Source of the DNA: Sphingomonas sp. UNC305MFCol5.2
Lineage (GTDB): Bacteria; Pseudomonadota; Alphaproteobacteria; Sphingomonadales; Sphingomonadaceae
Assembly (NCBI RefSeq): GCF_000712135.1
Contig: NZ_JOOE01000001.1
Span: forward strand, 558,001-622,000
Direction of reading: 5' to 3'
Length of the DNA: 64,000 nt
In this document: in pieces, positions 16,631-24,361 of the stretch
Position numbering within the stretch: position 1 is the stretch's first letter
Layout: each line of letters opens with the position of its first letter
Translations under genes and position numbers: made by a program
The notes under the pieces: model-generated
Told to the model about the DNA's origin: nothing
The model's database searches: none
What the model saw: only the letters and a program-made list of their open reading frames with translations

Positions 16631-17541
16631 CAGCTGCCAGCCCCTTCGATGCGAACGCCCTCGACATGGCTCCGTGCAGCGAGCGCCGCCACGTAGCGCC
16701 CCGCGGCGACGGACCAGCTGCGCGCCTCGAGCATGTCCGCGATCTTGGGCTGAACGATCTCGAAGGGGAGTGTTCGTCCAGGGATCCGCCGCTGCAGCCG
16801 GAGAACGTGCCAGCCAAAGCGTGAACGGATCGGTTCACGGCCCGTGGTCCCCTCGCCCAGCGCTTCAAGGCCAGCCTGCACGGCCGGAACGAGTTCGCCG
16901 CGCCGGATCTGCCCCAGAGATCCATCCTGCCGGGCGGAGGCGCAGCCGGAAAATTCGCGCGCCGCGGCAGCAAAGGCAGCCGCGTCGTCGGCGACCTCCT
17001 GCGCAATCGTACGGGCGCGCGCCTCGGCGGCATGCCAGGCGGCTTCCTCCTCGCCCTGGGGCTCGATCAGAATATGCGCCGCCTCGAACAGCTCCGGTGT
17101 GCGAAAACGCTCGACACTGGCATCATAATAGCGCCGGCATTCCGCCTCGCCTGCACGTTCCGGCGTTACCTGCGCCTCGAGCAGTTGCCGGACCAGAGCA
17201 TCGTCTTCGGCTTCGGTACGACCCGCCTCGTCCTCCTCGGGTTCCGGCTCGAGGCCGAGCCGGCGCGCCTCCTGCAGCAGCAACTCGCGCACCGCCAGCG
17301 CGCGTGCGGCCTCGACCCAGGCGGTTTCGGCGTCGGGTGCAGGATGATGCTGGATCTCGCGCGAAATGGCTTCGGGCGCGATCTCGATGCCATTGACCCG
17401 CACCTCACCAAAGCTCGGCGGTGGCGGAAGCACCGGTTCGGGTCCGCCGCAACCGTGACTCGCGCAGCCGCTCGGGACCGCCGGCATCGGCCGTCGCTGC
17501 GCGGGGTCGCCGGTGTTGATGACGTCCAGCGGCCGGGTCAT
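16630..17541 (-). CDS. Parvulin-type peptidyl-prolyl isomerase of the nar operon
   Basis: This 303-residue protein has a C-terminal parvulin (PpiC/rotamase) domain at about residues 145-260, with HILIEPQG, FSGCASARQDGSLGQIRRGELVPA and RFGWHVLRLQRR matching the family order. A helical chaperone-like N-terminal part precedes it. There is no signal peptide, unlike SurA/PrsA, so a cytoplasmic folding role for the nitrate reductase subunits is probable. An N-terminal Cys-rich patch (CASHGCGG near 26-33) could bind metal. The start overlaps the narI stop (ATGA). A ppiC gene following narGHJI is a known arrangement in several proteobacteria. Confidence 0.88.
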   Translation of the reverse strand: MTRPLDVINTGDPAQRRPMPAVPSGCASHGCGGPEPVLPPPPSFGEVRVNGIEIAPEAISREIQHHPAPDAETAWVEAARALAVRELLLQEARRLGLEPEPEEDEAGRTEAEDDALVRQLLEAQVTPERAGEAECRRYYDASVERFRTPELFEAAHILIEPQGEEEAAWHAAEARARTIAQEVADDAAAFAAAAREFSGCASARQDGSLGQIRRGELVPAVQAGLEALGEGTTGREPIRSRFGWHVLRLQRRIPGRTLPFEIVQPKIADMLEARSWSVAAGRYVAALAARSHVEGVRIEGAGS

Positions 17542-18335
17542 GCGCCCTCCTGCCCGCTCTCGGACATCTGCCGCAGCACCGTCGTCCCGCCATAGCTCGG
17601 CGCGACGCCCGCCGGGCCCCGTGTTGGCGAGGGATTGGGGCGATTCACCGGCGTGCGCGAGCGAACGATCTGGAATCCCGGCCGCAGCAGGAACCAGATC
17701 GGCGCGCTCCAGATATGCACCAGCCTGGTGAACGGAGTGATCAGAAAGAGCGTGAGGCCGAGGATGATATGAAGCTTGTAGACCAGCGCCACGTCGCGGA
17801 TGTTCTCCGGCGCTCCCGGATTCAGCGTCAGGACGCCCTGCGCCCAGTTCATGAAGCGCAGCATCTCACTGCCGTCCATATGCTGCATCGTCCACCAGGT
17901 AGTCAGGATGCCCAGCGTGAGTTGCAGCCAGATGAGCACGAGCACGAGGATGTCGCCCCAGGAGGAACTGCGCCGGATCCGCGCGTCGAACAGGCGCCGG
18001 TGCAGGAGAAGCGAGCAACCGACAAAGGCGGCGACGCCCGCGATGCCGCCAACGATCAAGGCCGCCGCCTGTTTGAAGTCATGCCCGATGCCGAGCCGGT
18101 CGATGACGGTGACCGGAGTCAGCAGCCCGACGAAATGGCCGCCCAGCAGCACGAGAATGCCCAGGTGAAAGAGGTTCGAACCGATCATCATCTGTTTTCG
18201 GCGCAGGAACTGGCTCGACTGGGCGCGCCAGCTGTACTGGTTGGCATCGAAGCGGAGGACGCTGCCGACGACCAGCACCGTGACCGCCAGATAGGGATAC
18301 CAGCCAAACGCCAGCTGATTGATGAAGTCGTTCAT
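17538..18335 (-). CDS. narI: Respiratory nitrate reductase gamma subunit (haem b membrane anchor)
   Basis: NarI anchors NarGH to the inner membrane and passes electrons from quinol through two b haems. The 265-residue protein has five membrane spans; the pattern FINQLAFGWYPYLA at the start, HLGILVLLGGHFVGLL, and LVYKLHIILGLTLFLITPFTRLVHIWSAP carry the histidines expected as haem ligands. It is longer than the usual roughly 225 residues because of a polar, Pro-rich C-terminal tail (residues about 230-265). Start and stop both overlap neighbours (narJ and ppiC) in ATGA junctions. Confidence 0.95.
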   Translation of the reverse strand: MNDFINQLAFGWYPYLAVTVLVVGSVLRFDANQYSWRAQSSQFLRRKQMMIGSNLFHLGILVLLGGHFVGLLTPVTVIDRLGIGHDFKQAAALIVGGIAGVAAFVGCSLLLHRRLFDARIRRSSSWGDILVLVLIWLQLTLGILTTWWTMQHMDGSEMLRFMNWAQGVLTLNPGAPENIRDVALVYKLHIILGLTLFLITPFTRLVHIWSAPIWFLLRPGFQIVRSRTPVNRPNPSPTRGPAGVAPSYGGTTVLRQMSESGQEGA

Positions 18336-19045
18336 CGGCCCGCCTCCTTCGCTTCTGCCCGGTTCGCCGCCCTGATCTTCGCGACGACGCCGGTCGGCCC
18401 GCCCATTTCATGCGCCGCCGTGGCGTTGAACGTCACCGGCGCCTCTTCCCATTCCTGATCCATCTGCGCCGGATCCTCATCGGGTTCGCGCGCCTGAAGT
18501 TCGCTGAGGGCTTCCAGATCGGGCGCGCCGCCCGCCAGTCCGACAAGCGCATGGAAGACGGCCGCATAGGGCGTCTCGCGCTTGTCCATGCGCTCGGCAA
18601 GCGCGGCATAGACGTGCGCCGGCTGCGCGAGCATCTCGCGCGCTTCGGCAGGCGGCAGGCACGAGACATATTCGAGGAACACCGGCAGGAAATCGGGAAG
18701 CTCCCCGCCTTCGAGGAAGAAGCCGCTGTCGAGATATTGCTGACCGAGATCGATCATCGCCTGTCCGCGTTCGCGATTGTCGCCATGGACGTGCTCGAAC
18801 AGATGGAGCGAGAGCTTGCGGGCGCGATCGAAGAGCTCGCTATATTCCGACTGGAGATCGAGCAGATCCCAGGCCTCGAGACGCCGCAGCAATGGCTCCA
18901 TTCCCGCAAGGATGGAGCCTGGCAGCGCTCCCTCGAGCGCCGTCGCCTCGCGGACTTCGGATATGTGCGCCTGAAGCTCTTCGGACGGATAACCGAGCAG
19001 CACGGCCAATGCGCGCAGCGTTCGTTGCATCGGGCGCGCCGTCAC
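18332..19045 (-). CDS. narJ: Nitrate reductase assembly chaperone
   Basis: NarJ is a cytoplasmic dedicated chaperone that helps insert the molybdenum cofactor into NarG and holds NarGH before membrane attachment. The 237-residue, all-helical protein shows the family patterns LAVLLGYPSEEL, YSELFDRARKLSLHLFEHVHGDNRERGQAM and LPDFLPVFLEYVSCLP. The preferred start is GTG 19045, which overlaps the narH stop as GTGA; ATG 19030 is an alternative five codons in. The C-terminal 60 residues are acidic and poorly conserved. Confidence 0.94.
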   Translation of the reverse strand: MTARPMQRTLRALAVLLGYPSEELQAHISEVREATALEGALPGSILAGMEPLLRRLEAWDLLDLQSEYSELFDRARKLSLHLFEHVHGDNRERGQAMIDLGQQYLDSGFFLEGGELPDFLPVFLEYVSCLPPAEAREMLAQPAHVYAALAERMDKRETPYAAVFHALVGLAGGAPDLEALSELQAREPDEDPAQMDQEWEEAPVTFNATAAHEMGGPTGVVAKIRAANRAEAKEAGR

Positions 19046-20568
19046 GTCGGGATGTCCATCATCGGCTTGCGGGGCGTACGCTTGGCGCCGCCGAACAGAT
19101 TGACCCTGGTGGCGCCGTTGGTGTTCTCCCGGAAGGCGAAGCCGGAGGAGCCGCGCAGAACATAGGCGTCCTCGTCAAACTCGCGATGTGCGGTCGGGAT
19201 CACATACCGGTCCTCATAGGCCGCGAGCGCCATGATCCGGTACATCTCCTCCATCCGCGCGCGGTCGAGGCCCACCCGTTCGGGGATGGAATCGTCGATG
19301 CGCCCCTCGACAGTCTTCGCGCGCATATAGGACCGCATCGCCAGCATCCGCTCGAGCGCCTCTGCGATCGGCGCCTCGTCGCCGGCGGTGAGCAGATTGG
19401 CGAGATAGCGCAGCGGGATGCGCAGGGAGCGCACGTCCGGCATCCCGTCCTTCGCCGAGATCTTTCCCGCCTCGGCTGCCGACTGGATCGGCGACAAGGG
19501 CGGCACGTACCAGACCATCGGCAGGGTACGATATTCGGGGTGGAGCGGGAACGCGACCTTCCACTCCATCGCCATCTTGTAGACGGGCGAGCGGGTCGCC
19601 GCCTCGAGCCATTGCTCGGGCACGCCGTCGCGCCGCGCCGCTTCCTGCACCGCGACGTCGTGGGGATTCAGGAAGACGTTCAGTTGCGCGGGATAGAGGT
19701 CCCTGGGATCCTCGACCGACGCGGCCTCCTCGATCCGGTCGGCGTCGTAGAGGACGACGCCGAGATAGCGGATGCGCCCGACACATGTCTCCGAACAGAC
19801 CGTCGGCTGCCCGGTCTCGATACGCGGATAGCAGAAGATGCACTTCTCGGACTTGCCGGTCGACCAGTTGTAGTAGATCTTCTTGTAGGGGCAGCCCGAC
19901 ACGCACATCCGCCAGCCGCGGCACTTCTCCTGGTCGATCAGGACGATGCCGTCTTCCGCCCGTTTGTAGATCGCTCCCGAGGGGCAGGAGGCGAGGCAAG
20001 CCGGATTGAGACAGTGCTCGCACAGCCGCGGCAGGTACATCATGAACGTCTTTTCGAATTCGCCGTAGATCTCTTTCTCGACGCCTTCGAAATTATAGTC
20101 GTGGCTGCGCTTCGCGAACTCGCCGCCGAGCATGTCCTCCCAATTGCCGCTCCATTCGATCTTGTTGAGCAGTTCGCCGGTGACGAGCGAACGGGGCCGC
20201 GCGGTCGGCTGGGCCTGGAGCTCGGGCGCGGCCTGCAGCCACTCATATTCGAAGGTGTAGGGCTCGTAGAAATCGTCGATCTCGGGCAGGTGCGGATTGG
20301 CGAAGATCTTGGAGAGGATGCGCCACTTCGCGCCCTGCTTCGGTACGATCTTGCCGTTTTTGCGGCGGACCCAGCCGCCCTTCCAGCGCTCCTGGTTCTC
20401 CCAGTCCTTGGGATAGCCTATGCCCGGCTTGGTCTCGACATTGTTGAACCAGACATATTCCATGCCCTCGCGGTTGGTCCAGACGTTCTTGCAGGTGATC
20501 GAGCAGGTATGGCAGCCGATGCATTTGTCGAGGTTCAGCACCATCGCGATCTGTGCGCGCACTTTCAT
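19042..20568 (-). CDS. narH: Respiratory nitrate reductase beta subunit (Fe-S)
   Basis: NarH carries four Fe-S clusters between NarI and NarG on the cytoplasmic face. The 508-residue protein begins MKVRAQIAMVLNLDKC with first-cluster cysteines at 16, 19, 22 and 26, the same numbers as in E. coli NarH. Further groups are LCEHCLNPACLASCP, CRGWRMCVSGCPYKK and KCIFCYPRIETGQPTVCSETC. The Trp in CRGWRMC marks the [3Fe-4S] site. The ATG at 20568 overlaps the narG stop (ATGA), a better start than upstream codons. Confidence 0.97.
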   Translation of the reverse strand: MKVRAQIAMVLNLDKCIGCHTCSITCKNVWTNREGMEYVWFNNVETKPGIGYPKDWENQERWKGGWVRRKNGKIVPKQGAKWRILSKIFANPHLPEIDDFYEPYTFEYEWLQAAPELQAQPTARPRSLVTGELLNKIEWSGNWEDMLGGEFAKRSHDYNFEGVEKEIYGEFEKTFMMYLPRLCEHCLNPACLASCPSGAIYKRAEDGIVLIDQEKCRGWRMCVSGCPYKKIYYNWSTGKSEKCIFCYPRIETGQPTVCSETCVGRIRYLGVVLYDADRIEEAASVEDPRDLYPAQLNVFLNPHDVAVQEAARRDGVPEQWLEAATRSPVYKMAMEWKVAFPLHPEYRTLPMVWYVPPLSPIQSAAEAGKISAKDGMPDVRSLRIPLRYLANLLTAGDEAPIAEALERMLAMRSYMRAKTVEGRIDDSIPERVGLDRARMEEMYRIMALAAYEDRYVIPTAHREFDEDAYVLRGSSGFAFRENTNGATRVNLFGGAKRTPRKPMMDIPT

Positions 20569-23500
20569 TCTGCTGCCTCCACTCTGGTGCCGGTACCCCA
20601 ATCCGCGGTGCCGCCTTCGACATTGGCGGCGTCGTCGGCCCGCTTGTCGAACCAGTTCACCTTGCTCATCTTGCGAACGATCACGAACTCGTCGCGGTTG
20701 GCGCCGACGGTGCCGTAATAATTGAAGCCATAGGCAAGATGGGCGTAGCCGCCGATCATGTGCGTCGGCTTCATGTTGATGCGCGTCACCGAATTGTGGA
20801 TGCCGCCGCGCTGGCCGGTGATCTCGGACCCGACCGTGTTCACCAGCTTCTCCTGCGCGTGATACATGATCGCCGAGCCGGGCATGATGCGCTGCGAGAC
20901 GATCGCGCGCGCGGTCAGCGCCCCGTTGACGTTGAACACCTCGATCCAGTCATTGTCCGCGATCCCCGCGGATCGGGCGTCGTCCTCGCTGATCCAGACC
21001 GTCGGCCCGCCCCGGTTGAGGCTCAGAAGGATCAGGTTTTCGGTATAGGTCGAGTGTATCCCCCATTTCTGGTGCGGGGTGAGGATGTTGAGCATTATCT
21101 CGGGATTGCCGTTGGGCAGCTTGCCGATCACCTGAAGCACCGTCTTGGTGTCGATCGGCGGCCGCCAGGTGACGAACCCCTCGCCGAACGCCCGCATCCA
21201 GTGATGGTCCTGGTAGAGCGACTGGCGGCCGGTGAGGGTCCGCCACGGTATCAGCTCATGGACGTTGGTGTAGCCGGCATTGTAGCAGACCTTCTCGCTT
21301 TCGAGCCCCGACCAGGTGGGCGAGGAGATGATCTTGCGCGGCTGCGACACGACGTCGCGGAAGCGGATCTTCTCCTCCTCCTTGCCCTCGGCGAGATGGC
21401 GGTGATCGCGGCCCGTGGCCTTGCCAAGCGCTTCCCACGCCTTGATCGCGACCTCGCCGTTCGTCTCGGGCGCGAGCATCAGGATCGTCTCGCAAGCATC
21501 GATGTCGGTGTCGATCTTCGGCCGGCCGGCAGTGGGGCCATCGAGCACGCGCCCGTTCAGGTCTCCCAGCAGGCCGACCTCGTGTGCGGCGTCCCAGCCG
21601 ATTCCCTTGCCGCCATTGCCAAGCTGCTCGAGCAGCGGGCCCATCGACGTGAAGCGCGCAAAGGTTTCAGGATAGTTGCGTTCGACCAGCGTGACCGACG
21701 GCATGGTCTTGCCCGGGATCGGTTCACACTCGCCCTTGAGCCAGTCTTTGGGCGCATATGCCTGGGCGAGCTCGGCCGGCGTATCGTGCTGGATCGGAGT
21801 CAGCACCACATCGTGCTCGACGCCCAGTACCTCGGGCGCCACGTCGGAGAACTTCTTCGCGATCGCGCGGAAGATGTTCCAGTCGCTTTGCGCCTCCCAT
21901 GCCGGGTCCACCGCCGCCGACAGCGGATGAATGAACGGGTGCATATCCGAGGTGTTGAGGTCGTGCTTCTCGTACCAGGTCGCGGTCGGCAGCACGACAT
22001 CGGAATAGATGCTGGTCGTCGACATGCGGAAGTCGATGTTGACCATGAGATCGAGTTTGCCGACGGGCGCCTCGTCGCGCCAGACGACGTCCTGCGGCTG
22101 TTCGATGCGCTCGCGGTCTTCATCGGAGCCGACCACGCCGTGCATCGAGCCGACAAGGTGCTTGAGGAAATATTCGTGCCCCTTGCCGCTCGCGCCGAGC
22201 ACGTTCGAGCGCCAGAAAAACATATTGCGCGGCCAGTTGACCGGATTGTCGGGATCGAGATTCGAGGGCTTCAGCTCGCCCGACTTCATTCCGTCGGCGA
22301 CTACCGTCGCGGCATCGGCTCCGGTCTCCTTGATGTGGCGGCCGAGCTCGATCGGATTTGTCTCCAGCTGCGGTGCCGAAGGCAGCCAGCCCATGCGCTC
22401 GGCGCGCACGTTGAAGTCGATCATGCTCCCCGACCAGTCGCCTTCCGGGGCCACCGGCGAGAGGATCTCCGACATCTTGAGCGTCTCGTACCGCCACTGG
22501 TCGGTGTGCGCGTAGAAAAAGCTGGTGCCGTTCATGTGGCGAGGCGGCCGATTCCAGTCGAGCGCGAAGGCGAGCGGCGTCCACCCCGTCTGCGGCCTCA
22601 GCTTTTCCTGGCCGACATAATGCGACCATCCGCCGCCCGATTGACCGATGCAGCCACACATCACGAGCAGCGAGATGATCCCGCGATAGCTCATGTCCAT
22701 ATGGTACCAATGGTTGAGCCCGGCCCCGAGAATGACCATCGAGCGGCCCCTGGTCTTTTCGGCCGTATCGGCGAATTCGCGCGCGACCTGGATGATCGCC
22801 TCGCGGGGAACCCCGGTCACCTTTTCCGCCCAGGCTGGCGTAAACGGCAGGTCGTCATCGTAACTCTTCGCGACATTCTCGCCGCCAAAGCCGCGGTCGA
22901 CGCCGTAATTGGCGCAGAAAAGATCGAAAACGGTCGTGACCTTGACGCTGCCTCCTCCGGCCGTCGCGATCGTCTTCACCGGAACATGGCGCATCAGCAC
23001 TTCGTCATGTTCGGTAGCGACGAAATCATGGGGTGCGGTCGCGCCGAAATAGGGAAATGCGACGGGTTCGATCGCGTCCTCATGGCCGGCCAGCGTCTTG
23101 CGCAGTTTCACCTCGCGGCCCGTCGCGTCCTTGTCCTCGAGGTTCCATTTGCCCCGCTCGCCCCACCGAAAGCCAACCGAGCCCAGCGGCGCGACCAGTT
23201 CGCCCGACAATTCGTCGAAGGCGACGGTCTTCCAGTCGGGGTTATTGGTCTCCCCCAGCGCGCCCGGCAGATCGGCGGCGCGCAGCATCCGGTCGGGAAT
23301 GAGACGGCCGTCGCGCTCGGTCAGCGTCACGAGAAGAGGAAAGTCGGAATATCGGCGCGTATAATCGTCGAAATATTCCGCCTGCCGGTCGACGTGGAAC
23401 TCCCGCAGCACGACATGGCCGAGCGCAAGCGCGAGCGCGGCATCGGTCCCCTGTTTGGGATGGAGCCACAAATCGGAGAATTTGGCCGCTTCGTTATAGT

Positions 23501-24347
23501 CGGGGGCGATCACGACGCTCTTGGCGCCGCGATACCGGACTTCGGAATAGAAATGCGCATCGGGTGCGCGCGTCATCGGGATATTGGAGCCCCACACGAG
23601 CAGGAAACCGGCATTGTACCAGTCCGCGCTCTCCGGCACGTCGGTCTGCTCGCCCCAGGTCTGGGGCGACGAGGGCGGCAGATCGCAATACCAGTCGTAG
23701 AAGCTGAGCAAGTTGCCGCCGATGAGAGAAAGGTAGCGGCTCCCTGCAGCGTAGGAGATCATCGACATCGCCGGGATCGGCGAGAAGCCGGCGATCCGGT
23801 CGGGCCCGTATTCCTTGATGGTGTAGGCGTTGGCGGCGGCGATGATCTCGGTCACTTCGTCCCAGCCGACGCGGACGAAGCCGCCGCGCCCGCGCCGCGA
23901 CACCCAGTCGCGGCGCTTGTCGCCGTCCTGGACGATGGCCTTCCATGCGGCCACGGGCGCCATTGTCTTGCGTGCCTCGCGCCAGTGACGGATCAGCCGT
24001 GCGCGCACGAGCGGATATTTGATGCGCGTGCCGGAATAGAGATACCAGCTATAGCTCGCCCCGCGCGGGCAGCCACGCGGCTCGTGATTGGGCAGATCGG
24101 GGCGCGTACGCGGGTAATCGGTCTGCTGCGTCTCCCAGGTTACGATGCCGCCCTTCACGTAGATCTTCCACGAGCACGAGCCGGTGCAGTTCACGCCGTG
24201 GGTCGAGCGCACGATCTTGTCGGCCGACCAGCGCTTTCGGTAGGCGTCCTCCCAATCCCTCGACTCGTTCGTCGTGATGCCATGACCATCCGAGAAGGTG
24301 TCCCTTGCCCTGCGGAAATAGGTGAGGCGATCGAGGAAATGGCTCAT
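20565..24347 (-). CDS. narG: Respiratory nitrate reductase alpha subunit (molybdenum catalytic)
   Basis: NarG reduces nitrate to nitrite at a molybdenum bis-MGD centre in the cytoplasm. The 1260-residue length is normal. Its FS0 cluster ligands are His50, Cys54, Cys58 (THGVNCTGSCSW) and Cys93 (RGCPRG), and the Mo-ligand Asp lies in YDWYCDLPPSSPQTWGEQTD. The C-terminal domain has ILTPHQKWGIHSTY and YHAQEKLVNTVGSEITG typical of NarG. The start ATG at 24347 lies 14 bp after the narK stop. There is no twin-arginine signal, as expected for the membrane-bound cytoplasm-facing enzyme. Confidence 0.98.
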   Translation of the reverse strand: MSHFLDRLTYFRRARDTFSDGHGITTNESRDWEDAYRKRWSADKIVRSTHGVNCTGSCSWKIYVKGGIVTWETQQTDYPRTRPDLPNHEPRGCPRGASYSWYLYSGTRIKYPLVRARLIRHWREARKTMAPVAAWKAIVQDGDKRRDWVSRRGRGGFVRVGWDEVTEIIAAANAYTIKEYGPDRIAGFSPIPAMSMISYAAGSRYLSLIGGNLLSFYDWYCDLPPSSPQTWGEQTDVPESADWYNAGFLLVWGSNIPMTRAPDAHFYSEVRYRGAKSVVIAPDYNEAAKFSDLWLHPKQGTDAALALALGHVVLREFHVDRQAEYFDDYTRRYSDFPLLVTLTERDGRLIPDRMLRAADLPGALGETNNPDWKTVAFDELSGELVAPLGSVGFRWGERGKWNLEDKDATGREVKLRKTLAGHEDAIEPVAFPYFGATAPHDFVATEHDEVLMRHVPVKTIATAGGGSVKVTTVFDLFCANYGVDRGFGGENVAKSYDDDLPFTPAWAEKVTGVPREAIIQVAREFADTAEKTRGRSMVILGAGLNHWYHMDMSYRGIISLLVMCGCIGQSGGGWSHYVGQEKLRPQTGWTPLAFALDWNRPPRHMNGTSFFYAHTDQWRYETLKMSEILSPVAPEGDWSGSMIDFNVRAERMGWLPSAPQLETNPIELGRHIKETGADAATVVADGMKSGELKPSNLDPDNPVNWPRNMFFWRSNVLGASGKGHEYFLKHLVGSMHGVVGSDEDRERIEQPQDVVWRDEAPVGKLDLMVNIDFRMSTTSIYSDVVLPTATWYEKHDLNTSDMHPFIHPLSAAVDPAWEAQSDWNIFRAIAKKFSDVAPEVLGVEHDVVLTPIQHDTPAELAQAYAPKDWLKGECEPIPGKTMPSVTLVERNYPETFARFTSMGPLLEQLGNGGKGIGWDAAHEVGLLGDLNGRVLDGPTAGRPKIDTDIDACETILMLAPETNGEVAIKAWEALGKATGRDHRHLAEGKEEEKIRFRDVVSQPRKIISSPTWSGLESEKVCYNAGYTNVHELIPWRTLTGRQSLYQDHHWMRAFGEGFVTWRPPIDTKTVLQVIGKLPNGNPEIMLNILTPHQKWGIHSTYTENLILLSLNRGGPTVWISEDDARSAGIADNDWIEVFNVNGALTARAIVSQRIMPGSAIMYHAQEKLVNTVGSEITGQRGGIHNSVTRINMKPTHMIGGYAHLAYGFNYYGTVGANRDEFVIVRKMSKVNWFDKRADDAANVEGGTADWGTGTRVEAAE

Positions 24348-24361
24348 CCTTGGTCCTTTAC

